Assembly (NCBI GenBank): GCA_015064895.1
Contig: SVRI01000003.1
Coordinates: 1 to 64,000, forward strand
DNA: 64,000 nucleotides
Direction: 5' to 3'
DNA from: Oscillospiraceae bacterium
GTDB taxonomy: Bacteria; Bacillota; Clostridia; Oscillospirales; CAG-382
The translations under genes were made by a program, and so were the position numbers. The notes under the pieces were generated by a model. That model did not search any database. It worked only from the letters and a program-made list of their open reading frames with translations, and was not told the origin of the DNA. How positions within the stretch are numbered: position 1 is the first letter of the stretch; the number at the start of each line of letters is the position of its first letter. Positions 17,073-27,700 of this stretch are shown piece after piece.

Positions 17073-20060
17073 ATGAATTTTCAGAAGGAAAAAGTCCGTA
17101 TGGCCCTTACAAACCTGAACTCGGCACTGGTTATCAAAACATTGCCGATACACAACATCGGTATTACGGATTTTTGTCCCTACAAAAAGGACAATACTCC
17201 GCCTGCTCTTTCTGAGTTCAGAACCTATAACAATGAATTTATAGACTTTCCCGGCGATGCTCATTTATGGCTTCATATTGAGTGTGACATTCCCGAAATA
17301 CCCGAGGGTGAAAAGTATGTACTCAAGATGACGACGGGAAGAGAAGGTCAGTGGGATGGAACCAACCCCCAGTGCAGTGTTTTTGTAAACGGCAAAAGCT
17401 GTTCTCAGGCTTTTGACACAAATCACACAGAGCTTATTCTGACAGAGGGACACAAGGATATATACATTTATTTCTACAGCGGTAAGGAAGCGGCAAGTCT
17501 CAGACTTTCGGCAAGCATTCTCGTGAAAAGTCTTATAGTTGAAAAGCTGATTTTTGACATGAATGTTCCTTATGAAGCACTTGATTTTATTCCCAAGGAC
17601 AGCTTTGACTATATCGAAGCACTCAATGCCCTTGATATGACAGCAAATGAGCTTGATTTCAGAGAAAAATTCTCCGAAAACTTCTTTGACGGCATAAGAC
17701 GTGCCTCGGATGTTCTTGAGAGAGAGTACTATGAAAAGCTCTGCGGAAAGGAAAAGAACGAGGAGATTTCCTTTATAGGTCATACCCATATCGACGTGGC
17801 ATGGCTTTGGACTCTTGCCCAGACAAAGGAAAAGGCACAGCGTTCCTTCTCAACCGTAATCAAGCTTATGGAGCAGTATCCCGAGTATATTTTCATGTCA
17901 AGCCAGCCCCAGCTTTATGCCTATGTCAAGGAAAACGACCCCGAGCTTTACGAAAAGATAAAAGAAAGAGTTGCCGAGGGCAGATGGGAGCCGGAGGGTG
18001 CAATGTGGCTTGAAGCCGACACAAACGTGACGGGCGGTGAAAGCCTTATACGTCAGATTATGTACGGTAAAAAGTTTATGAAAGACGAGTTTGGCATAGA
18101 AAACCGCATTCTCTGGCTCCCCGACGTATTCGGCTACAGTGCTTCACTTCCGCAGATTTTAAAGAAGTGCGGAATTGAATCCTTCTTTACAAGCAAAATC
18201 AACTGGAACGAAACAAATAAATTCCCCCACGACACCTTCATATGGCGCGGCATTGACGGCAGTGAAATCTTTGCAGTCTTTGCGAAAAACTACGTCAACA
18301 TGGTATCTGCAAGGGATATCAAGGGGCTTATGGGTTATCACATTGATAAAAAGTACACCCCCACCGTTCTTGCACCTGTCGGCTTTGGCGACGGCGGCGG
18401 CGGTGTCACCTTTGAAATGCTCGAAAACCTAAAGCGTTTTGAAAAAGGGCTTCCCGGATTTCCCAAGGTAACAATGAGAAGAGCTGCCGATACCATCGCA
18501 AAGATAAAGGGCGAATTTGAGGACAGCACACAAAAGCTCAAGTTTACTCCCAAGTGGTCGGGTGAATTGTATCTTGAAATGCACAGAGGTACTTATACAA
18601 CCCAGAGCAAAAACAAGAAAAACAACAGAAAATGCGAGCTTGCACTTCAAAAGGCAGAAACTGCATCAAGCATTGCCGAGCTTCTTTCGGGACATAAGCC
18701 TGACAAAGAAGAGCTTGATGAGGCATGGATTTCGGTGCTTCGTAATCAGTTCCATGATATTATCCCCGGCTCCTCCATTAAAGAAGTATATGCCGATTCA
18801 AAAAAGGAATACGAGAATGTTGCACTTATTGCGAAAAATGAGTTTGACAAGAGCTTAGAGGATATATCAAAGAACATAAAAACCGACGGCGGTTATCTTG
18901 TTTATAACCCCACTTGTTTTACAACGAGCGATGTAATTGACGGAAAGTACTTTGAAAACATCCCCTCACACGGTTATGCACTGGTAAAACCCGCAGATAA
19001 AAAGAACAGCGTTACCGTCGGCGATAAGTTTATGGAAAACGACCTTGTAAAGGTTGTATTTGACGATAAGTACCATATTGTATCCATATTCGATAAACTC
19101 GAAAACAGAGAAATCGTAGAGCAGGGCAAGAGTGCCAATGTCTTTGAAGTTTTCGAGGATTATCCGAGAGATTACGATGCCTGGGAAATCACCGAATACT
19201 ATAAGCAAAAGAAGTGGATAGCAGACGATGTTACCGATGTTTCTGTAATCGAAAATGAACTTTCAGGCGGATTTAAGATTGTCAGAAAGTACCAAAACAG
19301 CACCTTTACACAGGAAATTCTCCTTAAGACAGGCTCAGCAAGAATAGACTTCAATACACACATCGACTGGCACGAAGACCACGTTCTTCTTAAGGCGGCA
19401 TTTCCCGTGGACATAAAGTCGGAAAATTTAACCTGCGACATCCAGTTCGGCAATATTCAGAGACCTACCCACATGAACACCTCCTGGGACAGAGCGAAAT
19501 TTGAAGTCTGTGCTCATAAGTGGGCTGACCTTTCGGAAAGCGACTACGGTGTATCTTTACTTAACGACTGTAAATACGGCTACAGCTGTGAGGAAAACAA
19601 GCTTTCCATCACACTTCTCAAGGCACCCACATATCCCGACCCAACCGCAGACAGAGGTGAGCACACCTTTACTTATTCCATATTCCCCCATAAGGGTGCA
19701 GACCTTATGGCAACCGTAAAGGAAGCGGCAAAGCTTAACAATCCCATGACCGCAAAGGAAGTTTTGGCAAACAATGACGGCAATGCTTCCGAGCGTTTCA
19801 GCTTTGCAGAGGTTGTCGGCAAGAGTGCAGTTATAGAAACAATAAAGGCTGCCGAAGACGGGGAAGGTTTTATTGTCCGCATTTACGAAGCACAGAATAT
19901 GAGAGAAAATGCCAAGGTAAACTTCGGCTTTGACGTAAAGGAAGTTTACGAATGTGATATGCTCGAAAACAACATCGAAAAGCTTGATGCCGACGGCACA
20001 AGTGTCACATTAAAAATGGGCAACTTTGAAATCAAGACACTCAGAGTTGTTGCAAAGTAA
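17073..20060 (+). CDS. Alpha-mannosidase, glycoside hydrolase family 38
   Basis: 995 residues, typical of bacterial GH38. GAAAGGA stands 9 bases before the ATG at 17073, so the in-frame ATG three codons earlier is not used. After an N-terminal beta domain, the catalytic barrel begins with GHTHIDVAWLW near residue 236 (zinc ligands His and Asp) and carries WLPDVFGYSASLPQ near residue 350, whose Asp is the nucleophile. Mid and C-terminal beta-sandwich domains complete the fold. No signal peptide, so it acts on imported mannosides, releasing alpha-linked mannose, as from N-glycan branches. Own promoter and terminator make it monocistronic. Confidence 0.95.
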   Translation: MNFQKEKVRMALTNLNSALVIKTLPIHNIGITDFCPYKKDNTPPALSEFRTYNNEFIDFPGDAHLWLHIECDIPEIPEGEKYVLKMTTGREGQWDGTNPQCSVFVNGKSCSQAFDTNHTELILTEGHKDIYIYFYSGKEAASLRLSASILVKSLIVEKLIFDMNVPYEALDFIPKDSFDYIEALNALDMTANELDFREKFSENFFDGIRRASDVLEREYYEKLCGKEKNEEISFIGHTHIDVAWLWTLAQTKEKAQRSFSTVIKLMEQYPEYIFMSSQPQLYAYVKENDPELYEKIKERVAEGRWEPEGAMWLEADTNVTGGESLIRQIMYGKKFMKDEFGIENRILWLPDVFGYSASLPQILKKCGIESFFTSKINWNETNKFPHDTFIWRGIDGSEIFAVFAKNYVNMVSARDIKGLMGYHIDKKYTPTVLAPVGFGDGGGGVTFEMLENLKRFEKGLPGFPKVTMRRAADTIAKIKGEFEDSTQKLKFTPKWSGELYLEMHRGTYTTQSKNKKNNRKCELALQKAETASSIAELLSGHKPDKEELDEAWISVLRNQFHDIIPGSSIKEVYADSKKEYENVALIAKNEFDKSLEDISKNIKTDGGYLVYNPTCFTTSDVIDGKYFENIPSHGYALVKPADKKNSVTVGDKFMENDLVKVVFDDKYHIVSIFDKLENREIVEQGKSANVFEVFEDYPRDYDAWEITEYYKQKKWIADDVTDVSVIENELSGGFKIVRKYQNSTFTQEILLKTGSARIDFNTHIDWHEDHVLLKAAFPVDIKSENLTCDIQFGNIQRPTHMNTSWDRAKFEVCAHKWADLSESDYGVSLLNDCKYGYSCEENKLSITLLKAPTYPDPTADRGEHTFTYSIFPHKGADLMATVKEAAKLNNPMTAKEVLANNDGNASERFSFAEVVGKSAVIETIKAAEDGEGFIVRIYEAQNMRENAKVNFGFDVKEVYECDMLENNIEKLDADGTSVTLKMGNFEIKTLRVVAK

Positions 20061-20073
20061 AATATAATGTTGC

Positions 20074-20110
20074 AATGCCCCGCGGTAAATCCTCGGGGCA
20101 TTTGTATTTT
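20074..20110 (+). terminator. Terminator of the alpha-mannosidase gene
   Basis: Stem AATGCCCCG/CGGGGCATT followed by a T-rich run. Confidence 0.85.
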
Positions 20111-20213
20111 CTTTTGCAATATGATTTAATTTACTCCCAATTAACAAATAAAAATTATAATTGTACTATAATATACTCGTAAAAAAATGACATTTCATTT
20201 TGAGGTGAAAATT

Positions 20214-21635
20214 ATGAAAAAATTCATGGATAAGGACTTTCTCCTTTCAACTCCCACAGGTGTTGAGCTTTTTGAAAAATTCGCTAAAGAAACACCCATT
20301 ATCGACTACCATTGCCACCTTGTACCCGCAGAAATAGCAACCAACAAGCAGTTTAAGAACATCACCGAAGCATGGCTCTATGCCGACCACTACAAGTGGC
20401 GTGCAATCAGAGCTTGCGGCTATGAAGAAAAGTATGTGACGGGCGGCGAAGGCGTTTCCGACTACGACAGATTTTTAGCCTATGCAAATACAATGCCCCG
20501 TGCCATCGGCAATCCCCTTTATCACTGGACACACCTTGAATTACAGAGATATTTTGACTTTGACAAGCCCCTTTCCGGCAAAACTTGTGACGAAGCGTGG
20601 GAACTTTGTAACGCAAAGCTGGCGGCAGGCAACATGGGTGCAAAAGACCTTATCATGGCTTCAAACGTAAAGGTACTCTGCACAACCGACGACCCTGCAG
20701 ATACACTCGAACACCATATTGAAATCGCAAAGGACAAGAGCTTTACTGCCAAGGTTCTTCCCGCATTCCGTCCCGACAAAGCTGTCAACATCGAAAAGGC
20801 AGGCTTCTCGGAATACATCACAGAAAAGCTCGAAGTCACCTACGGCTCGAAGATTGAAAACATTGACGAGCTTTGTGCCTGCATGGTAAAGAGACTTGAC
20901 TTCTTTGCTTCACTCGGCTGTAAGACCAGCGACCACGGTATGGACTATGTTCCCTATGCTCCCTGCACAAAGGAACAGGCTGATGCAGTTTACAAGAAGG
21001 CAAGAAGCGGCGAGCAGGTAACCGATGCCGAAGCAGATATGTACAAGACATACATGCTTTCATTCTTTGCAGAGGAGTTCTCAAAGCGTGACTGGGTAAT
21101 GCAGATTCACTACGGTGTTGTAAGAAACAACTCCGACAAGAACTTCAAAAACATCGGTGTAGACGCAGGCTTTGACACAATCGCAGGCCACGACTGCATC
21201 AGAAACATCTTAAAGCTTATGAACTACTTTGAAAACAAGACTGAGCTTCCCAAGATGGTTTACTATTCCTTAAATCCTATTGAAAACGCACAGCTCGACG
21301 CCATGTGCGGCTGCTTCCAGGGCAATGACAAGGGTATCAAGAGCAAGATTCAGCACGGCTCTGCATGGTGGTTTAACGACCATCTTGAAGGCATGCGTGA
21401 CCAGCTTAAGACCTTTGCGGCAACGGGCGTGCTTGCAAACTTTGTTGGTATGCTTACAGACAGTAGAAGCTTCCTTTCCTATCCCAGACACGAGTACTTC
21501 AGAAGAATCCTCTGCGACTATCTCGGACGTCTTGTTGACGGCGGTGAATATCCTTACGACATTGAAGCACTCGGCGAAATTGTCAAGGGTATCAGCTTTG
21601 ATAATGCGAATAAGTTCTTTAACTTTAACGTATAA
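20214..21635 (+). CDS. uxaC: Uronate (glucuronate/galacturonate) isomerase
   Basis: 473 residues, standard length. Start at 20214, after GAGGTG; an upstream frame extension lacks a ribosome site. The amidohydrolase-type metal motif DYHCHLVP puts His33 and His35 in place, with KTSDHGMDY and MQIHYGVVRNNS further on and LTDSRSFLSYPRHEYFRR near the C-terminus, all typical of UxaC. It interconverts D-glucuronate and D-fructuronate, or D-galacturonate and D-tagaturonate. The usual partners (uxuA, uxuB, kdgK) are not in the window. A TATAAT at 20167 is a probable -10, with no good -35 at proper distance. Confidence 0.96.
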   Translation: MKKFMDKDFLLSTPTGVELFEKFAKETPIIDYHCHLVPAEIATNKQFKNITEAWLYADHYKWRAIRACGYEEKYVTGGEGVSDYDRFLAYANTMPRAIGNPLYHWTHLELQRYFDFDKPLSGKTCDEAWELCNAKLAAGNMGAKDLIMASNVKVLCTTDDPADTLEHHIEIAKDKSFTAKVLPAFRPDKAVNIEKAGFSEYITEKLEVTYGSKIENIDELCACMVKRLDFFASLGCKTSDHGMDYVPYAPCTKEQADAVYKKARSGEQVTDAEADMYKTYMLSFFAEEFSKRDWVMQIHYGVVRNNSDKNFKNIGVDAGFDTIAGHDCIRNILKLMNYFENKTELPKMVYYSLNPIENAQLDAMCGCFQGNDKGIKSKIQHGSAWWFNDHLEGMRDQLKTFAATGVLANFVGMLTDSRSFLSYPRHEYFRRILCDYLGRLVDGGEYPYDIEALGEIVKGISFDNANKFFNFNV

Positions 21636-21646
21636 TTAAAAAACAA

Positions 21647-21680
21647 TTTTCCCGACCGCCGGCGTTTGGCGGTCGGGAAA
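21647..21680 (+). terminator. Hairpin after uxaC
   Basis: Stem TTTCCCGACCGCC/GGCGGTCGGGAAA, 13 bp with a 7-base loop. No T run follows, so efficiency is uncertain; the upstream T run would favour the other strand. Confidence 0.6.
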
Positions 21681-21737
21681 GATAATAACCGAGAAAAAGA
21701 GCCAAAGAGAAGCACTTTGTCGGAAGGGTGCTAAGTT

Positions 21738-22070
21738 CTTTTCTTTTTGGTTACTTTTTCTTTTCAGCAAGAAAAAACTGCAAATAAGTATGAGTTTGGT
21801 CGGTGGCGTTTATGCCGACCAAACGGGATAAAAACCGAGCAATAAAGAAAGAGTAAAATCAAATATGAGAAGGTGGAAAAATCTTTTCTTTTTGGTTACT
21901 TTTTCTTTTCAGCAAGAAAAAACTGCAAATAAGTGTGAGTTTGGTCGGTGGCGTTTATGCCGACCAAACGGGATAAAAACCGAGCAATAAAGAAAGAGTA
22001 AAATCAAATATGAGAAGGTGGAAAAATCTTTTCTTTTTGGTTACTTTTTCTTTTCAGTAAAGAAAAAGTA
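21738..22070. repeat. 145-bp tandem repeat, two full copies and a third partial
   Basis: The word CTTTTCTTTTTGGTTACTTT recurs at 21738, 21883 and 22028, exactly 145 bp apart. Each unit holds family F T-rich hairpin sequence plus the family A hairpin GTTTGGTCGG/CCGACCAAAC (21793 and 21938). The array ends at the tRNA gene. No coding potential. Confidence 0.85.
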
Positions 22071-22071
22071 A

Positions 22072-22148
22072 CTACCCGTGGCACAGCTGGATAGCGCATC
22101 AGACTCCGACTCTGAAGGTCATGAGTTCGAATCTCATCGGGTAGGCCA
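22072..22148 (+). tRNA. tRNA-Arg (anticodon CCG)
   Basis: 77 bases including an encoded CCA. Acceptor arms CTACCCG/CGGGTAG pair fully, anticodon stem TCAGA/TCTGA with loop CTCCGAC gives anticodon CCG, and the T arm is ATGAG-TTCGAAT-CTCAT. The D stem GCAC/GCGC has one A-C mismatch. It reads CGG codons. Three stacked terminators follow. Confidence 0.93.
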
Positions 22149-22150
22149 GT

Positions 22151-22203
22151 CGAGAGCCTCGACTCGCATTTTCGCGTAAGAGGTTCTCGGCTTTTTTATT
22201 TTG
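22151..22203 (+). terminator. Terminator of tRNA-Arg
   Basis: Stem CGAGAGCCTC/GAGGTTCTCG (one G-T pair) and GCTTTTTTATTTT, starting 3 bases after the tRNA CCA. Confidence 0.85.
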
Positions 22204-22210
22204 TTCGATG

Positions 22211-22457
22211 CACGCGACAGGCGACAATGCACCCCAAACCGCAAGGGGTGCATTGTGTTAAAAATGGAATGTTATTTTCGAGAGCCTCTACACGCAATAC
22301 GCGTAGGAGGCTTTCGGCTTTTTTTGTTTGTAATCAGCACGCGACAGGCGACAATGCACCCCAAACCGCAAGGGGTGCATTGTGTTAAAGGTGGAATGCT
22401 ATTTTCGAGAGCCTCGACACGCAATACGCGTAGGAGGCTTTCGGCTTTTTTTATTTT
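22211..22457 (+). repeat. 127-bp tandem duplication of a hairpin plus terminator cassette
   Basis: Unit 1 is 22211-22337, unit 2 is 22338-22457. Each has a perfect 12-bp stem ACAATGCACCCC/GGGGTGCATTGT with loop AAACCGCAA, and then a terminator whose stem CGAGAGCCTC/GAGGCTTTCG resembles that of the tRNA, followed by seven T. No gene is evident. Confidence 0.85.
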
Positions 22458-22523
22458 AAAAACTTGTTTACTTTTAAGATTTTTTGTGTTATAGTTAAAG
22501 CAGTAAGTAAAAGGGGCGGTAAT

Positions 22524-23423
22524 ATGGCAGAAATTGTTCCTGATTACTATAAAAAATTCAGGTGTATAGCAGACAGATGCCGTCACAGCTGTTGTATCGG
22601 CTGGGAAATTGATATTGACGGGCGTGCCTTGTCTTACTATAACAGCCTTGACACCGAAATGGGAAAAAGGATAAGGCAGAATATAGATGGTGAAATACCT
22701 CATTTTGTTCTGACAGAGGATGAAAGATGCCCGTTTCTTAATAAAAACGGACTTTGCGATATCATTACCGAATGCGGTGAGGATGCCCTTTGCGATATAT
22801 GCCGTCTTCATCCGAGGTTTTCCAATTTCTTTGACAGCTTTACAGAAACGGGGCTTGGACTTTGCTGTGAAGAAGCGGTAAGGATTGTACTTGGTGAAAA
22901 AGAAAAATTCACGGTAGACATGCCTGACTTTCAAAGCATAACAGACGAAGAAAGGGAATTTCTTGCCGTCAGAGGAGAAATATTCGCTGTTTTGCAGGAC
23001 AGAGAAAAGAGCATACATGAACGGTTTTGTAATCTTTCAAAAATTTACGGCTTTGAGTTCGATTTTTCACTGTCCGAGCTGTGCGCAGTTTATCTTTCGC
23101 TTGAAAGACTTGATGAAAGCTGGACAGAAGTGTTAAAAAGTACAGCCGATTATGAATTTGACATGACCGTGTTTGAAAACGAGGATTATGCCCTCATTTT
23201 TGAACAGCTTTCCTGCTACTTCATATTCAGACATCTTGCCGATGCCTTGTGGTACGGCGACTACTGTGAGAGGGTAAGATTTACGCTTATGAGCTGTTAT
23301 CTTATCGGTGCAATCATCGAAAAGACAAAAAGCACTTATGATGAAATACGGGAGATTGTCAGAATGTATTCGTCGGAGGTTGAGTACTCCGAGGAAAACA
23401 TGGAAAAGCTTCTGGCAATTTAG
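22524..23423 (+). CDS. FliB family protein (flagellin lysine-N-methylase-like)
   Basis: 299 residues from the ATG at 22524, after GGGGCGG. The N-terminal cysteine cluster is that of FliB/YkgJ proteins: FRCIADRCRHSCCIGWEIDI near residue 12, CPFLNKNGLCDI near residue 70, then CDICRLHPRF and GLGLCCEEAVRI. FliB in Salmonella methylates flagellin lysines, and the cysteines probably bind an Fe-S cluster. No flagellar gene is in the window. The gene lies 12 bp before a GH29 fucosidase, so the two are probably co-transcribed, which hints at a substrate other than flagellin. Stop codon TAG. Confidence 0.85.
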   Translation: MAEIVPDYYKKFRCIADRCRHSCCIGWEIDIDGRALSYYNSLDTEMGKRIRQNIDGEIPHFVLTEDERCPFLNKNGLCDIITECGEDALCDICRLHPRFSNFFDSFTETGLGLCCEEAVRIVLGEKEKFTVDMPDFQSITDEEREFLAVRGEIFAVLQDREKSIHERFCNLSKIYGFEFDFSLSELCAVYLSLERLDESWTEVLKSTADYEFDMTVFENEDYALIFEQLSCYFIFRHLADALWYGDYCERVRFTLMSCYLIGAIIEKTKSTYDEIREIVRMYSSEVEYSEENMEKLLAI

Positions 23424-23435
23424 GGAGAACTGATA

Positions 23436-24683
23436 ATGTTTAAAACAAAACGTTTTGGAATGTTTATACACTGGGGGTTATATGCTTTTTCGGGACTGCA
23501 TGAGCAGGAAATGTATAGATACGGCGTAGCGAGTAAGGATTATGAAAAGTATGTAAATCTGTTCAATCCCACAGATTATAACCCGAAAGAATGGGTGAGC
23601 CTTGCCAAGAACTGCGGCTTTGATTACATAACCTTTACCACAAAGCACCACGACGGCTTTTGTATGTGGGATTCAAAGTTTACTGACTATAAAATAACAA
23701 ATACTCCTTACGGTAAAGATGTACTTAAAATGCTTTCCGAAGAATGTGAAAAGCATGGGATAGGACTGTCGCTTTACTATTCCGTTCCCGACTGGCATCA
23801 TCCAAATTACCCCAATAATATCGGTCATCACGAGATTTCCGAAAGACGGGAGAGTGACAGACCTGATGAAAAGCTTTATATTGAATATGTCAGAAATCAG
23901 ATAACAGAGCTTCTGACGGGCTACGGAAAAATACAGAGCTTTTTCTGGGATATACCGCCAAAGACACGGGATAAATCTCTTAACGAGCTTATAAGAAAGC
24001 TTCAACCCGGTATTTACATCAACAACAGGGGCTATGACGAGGGTGATTTTTCAACACCCGAAAGAACATCGGCAGACGGTGCTGTGTTTGAAGGACTTAC
24101 CGAAGCCTGTGACTCTATAGGCGAACAAAGCTGGGGCTACAGAAAAAACGAGGACTACCATTCCATGCTGTATCTGACAAGTGCCATTGACAGATATATG
24201 GCTATGGGTGCAAACTATGTGCTCAATGTAGGTCCCGATGAAAAGGGAAGGATTCCCGAGGTTTCAGAGAAGATACTTGTACGTGTCGGTGACTGGTACA
24301 AAAAGGTTAAAGAAGCACTGTTTGCAACTCCCGTGAAATATGAAGCCATCGCAAAAAAGGGTATTCTTACTACCCAAAGCGAAAATGCTTTGTATCTTCA
24401 TTTTCAGGGCGGTCTTGCCTCAAACGGCTTTTGTCTTGAAGGTTTTAAGGAAATGCCCAAATATGCCCTTGTCCTCAATAACGGACAAAAGCTCAACTGT
24501 GTTTTTGAAAAAATGCCGATGTTATACGGCGGACAGGGTACAAGTCTTGCGGATGTGCTTCACATAAACGGAATTGATGCTGACGGTCTTTCTTCACAGG
24601 CGGTTGTAATTAAGCTTGAATTTGAAAATATCGAAAGTGCTGTTGACACCGAGTTTGTGTCTGATAATATAAGAATTCTTTAA
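23436..24683 (+). CDS. Alpha-L-fucosidase, glycoside hydrolase family 29
   Basis: 415 residues, no signal peptide. The family start KRFGMFIHWGLYAF is present, followed by ITFTTKHHDGFCMWDSKFT near residue 68 and GIGLSLYYSVPDWHHPNY. The nucleophile Asp is expected at about residue 173 in FFWDIPPKTR. The final 90 residues form a small beta domain, shorter than in full-length GH29 enzymes. It would release fucose inside the cell, feeding fucI at 12,879. AGGGAGA precedes the ATG; it sits between the FliB-like gene (12 bp) and the GH99-like gene (32 bp) in one likely operon. Confidence 0.92.
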   Translation: MFKTKRFGMFIHWGLYAFSGLHEQEMYRYGVASKDYEKYVNLFNPTDYNPKEWVSLAKNCGFDYITFTTKHHDGFCMWDSKFTDYKITNTPYGKDVLKMLSEECEKHGIGLSLYYSVPDWHHPNYPNNIGHHEISERRESDRPDEKLYIEYVRNQITELLTGYGKIQSFFWDIPPKTRDKSLNELIRKLQPGIYINNRGYDEGDFSTPERTSADGAVFEGLTEACDSIGEQSWGYRKNEDYHSMLYLTSAIDRYMAMGANYVLNVGPDEKGRIPEVSEKILVRVGDWYKKVKEALFATPVKYEAIAKKGILTTQSENALYLHFQGGLASNGFCLEGFKEMPKYALVLNNGQKLNCVFEKMPMLYGGQGTSLADVLHINGIDADGLSSQAVVIKLEFENIESAVDTEFVSDNIRIL

Positions 24684-24715
24684 TAAATATTTCATTTAGT
24701 GAAAGGATGAGAAAC

Positions 24716-27700
24716 ATGAAAATCGACACACGAAGAACAAAGGACGCCGTATATATTATCGACGACCTTTACATGCACGAAACAAATCACCTTGTACCGT
24801 CGGGCTATGACCTTGATGCAAGAGGTGCAAAATATTCGACCGACCCTTGCTGGAAAAGAGGATATGACCTTGAAACCGAAGACAGCCTCAATGCACCGGC
24901 AACACTTTCACGCCGTTTTATGCCGGTAAGAGAAGGCAAGGCGGGTCTTAACTTTATCTTTGCAATAAAGAGAGGCGACGGCTTCTTTGTTGAGTTTTAT
25001 GACGATATGGACAAGGTTGCCTTTACACTCTCTCAAAAGAATGGGCTTTTCTACTGGAACGACACGGCACTTCCCGTTGAAGCTTCAAGAAAGCTCCATT
25101 CTTTAAATGTTGAATTTGATATTGAAAAGAAAGAGGCAAAGGTTGCTTTTGCAGGAAAATATTGCGGTACTTATGAGGTGCTGACAGACAATATTGCAAG
25201 ATATGTTGCAGGCTACCGAGACGGCGACAAGGGTGCATGTCACTTAAAGCAGATACATCTTCATATCAACTACCTTGTAAATGACAGAAACGAGGTACAC
25301 GAAGACGGTGCTCTTTTCTATAACTGGATAATCGAAAATACCGGGGGTGCTTCTGCCTATACAAGCTACTATTACGAAGGCTTCAAGCACTATACAAACG
25401 TAATTTGTGCATCAAAGGGTGCATCGGGCAGGTGCAGACGTGAATTTGAAAAGCAGACGGGTAAGGTTTGCTTTGAAGTAAAATATCTTACAAAGAACAC
25501 ATCGGGTGAGGGTGTAAAGCTTTCACTGACAACGGGCGGCAAGGAAACACTTAATTTCTTTGATGAGGGCACAGCACTCCTGTCCGAAAACGGCACAGTA
25601 CTTCGTAAGCACAACCCCTATGTATGGCAGACCTTCATGGTTGTTGCAAATACTGACACAAAGACAGCCGAGGTTTATCTCAACGGCAAAAAGTGTCAGA
25701 GTGCCATATTTGATGCTGACTTTTTTGACGGTATTTCGGTTTCCTACACACCCGAAAAGGGCGGTGTAATGAAGTTTACGGATGTTTTTGCATACATTAT
25801 TCAGCCCGAGCCCGAGGACTATCCAAAGCCTCCCGTACTTCCCGAAAAGGACGAGAGATACGTAACGGGTATGAACATCTGCTCACTCTGGCACAACGGC
25901 GAACACGTAGGCTGGGATGCCATAAGTGCATTCAAGGACAACCTTACATACCTCGGCTTCTACGATGAGGGTCTACCCGAAACTGCCGACTGGGAAATCA
26001 AGTGGATGGCAGAACACGGTCTTGACTGCGAATTCTACTGCTGGTACTGCTCACAGACAAAAGCACCTAACCTTAAAACGTTACTTTCGGATGCAATTCA
26101 CAACGGTCACTTCAAGGCAAAGTATGCAGACTATATGAAGCTTGCCCTCATTTGGGAAGCAGGTGCAGGAAGTCCTGCAAGCCCCAAGGATGTTGAAGAC
26201 TACTACATTCCTTACTTTGAAGACTACTTCTTCTCGGATCCGAGATATTTAAGCATTGACGGTGTTGCAATCATATCGGTTTACAACATCGAAAAGGTAG
26301 CACGAGACCTTGGCGGATATGACAAGGTTAAGGAGGTAATGGAGCTTCTTCGTGCCTCGGCAAAGAGATGCGGTTTCAAGGACATGGCAATTATTACCTG
26401 CGGTGAGCCGAATGAAAACAGAAGGAGCGCTTCCATTGACGGCGTATATGCCTACGGCTGGGGACACTTCGGATATGTGCCCGACTATCAGATTGGCAGA
26501 ATGCAGAGTCAGTTGGATATGAATCTCTTACACGTTGTTCCCACGGTCTCTGTCGGTTATAATGACGTCGCATGGCGTAAGTCAAGACACCCCATGATTG
26601 ACTGTGAGGACATGGGCAAGGTTATAAAGTGGTTTAAGGATGACGTTCTTCCTTCCTATTCACATTTTGACGAGGAATGGAAAAAGAAGCTCATGATGTT
26701 CTCTACATGGAACGAATACGGTGAAGGCACATATATCTGTCCCGGTAATCTCAAGGGCTTCGGCTACCTTAACGAAATGAGAAAGGCTGTCACAAAGAAT
26801 GCCGACAGCTTTGAGTCGGACAGACCCTCACAGGCTTCCCTTGACAGAATAAGCTATCTCTATCCCAAGGGACGTGAGCTTCTCAGCGCACTTCTTTACA
26901 CAAAGAGAGAAGCACCCACAAAGGCAGTATGCGAATACAAGTACGACACTCCCGAAAGCGTAAATATGTGGCAGGGTGTAAACGAGGTTGCCCTTTCCTT
27001 TAAAGACGGCAGAGTATGCGGACACGGAAGCGCATGGGACCCTCAGATTATAACTGATGTTGATATTGATGCAGAAAGCGTTGATGCAATAAGCCTTAAG
27101 ATTGCAACGGCAAGTGCAGGTTTTCCCGTAAATTGGGAAAGACCCGAAGCTTCGCCTGTCCAGGTTTTCTTTATGAGAGAGGGTGACGAGGCTTTTGCGG
27201 GTGCAAGAATGTTGCTTGCCGGAACTACAGCCGAGGACGGTTCGCTTGTATTCTTCACAAAGGAAAATCCCGAATGGTGCGGCAGAATTACAAAAATCAG
27301 AATCGACCCGACAGAATCGAAAGGAAACTTTGAAATAGAAAACCTCAAGGCTCTCACCTTTGACGACGGCAAGGTAAGATACAAGACCTATATTGACGGC
27401 AAAGAATATAACTGCCACTACAGAACAAAGCTTGAAGACGGAAAGTTCTATGTTTCCTTTGAGCCTCTTCGTCATTTCCACCTGTTTACAAGAACTTATT
27501 ATGAGTGGGATAAGGAAGAACAGACACTTATGGTGAAGTCCTATCACGATAAGGTTTCTTACTGGACTATCGGCAAGGATGTTGCCTTGATTGACGGAAA
27601 AGAAGTAAAACTCGAAAGACCTGTTGAAATGTTCGACGGACTTCCTTATCTTCCCCTTGATGAATTCTGCATGGCGGCGGATTTGGAATACAGCATTGAC

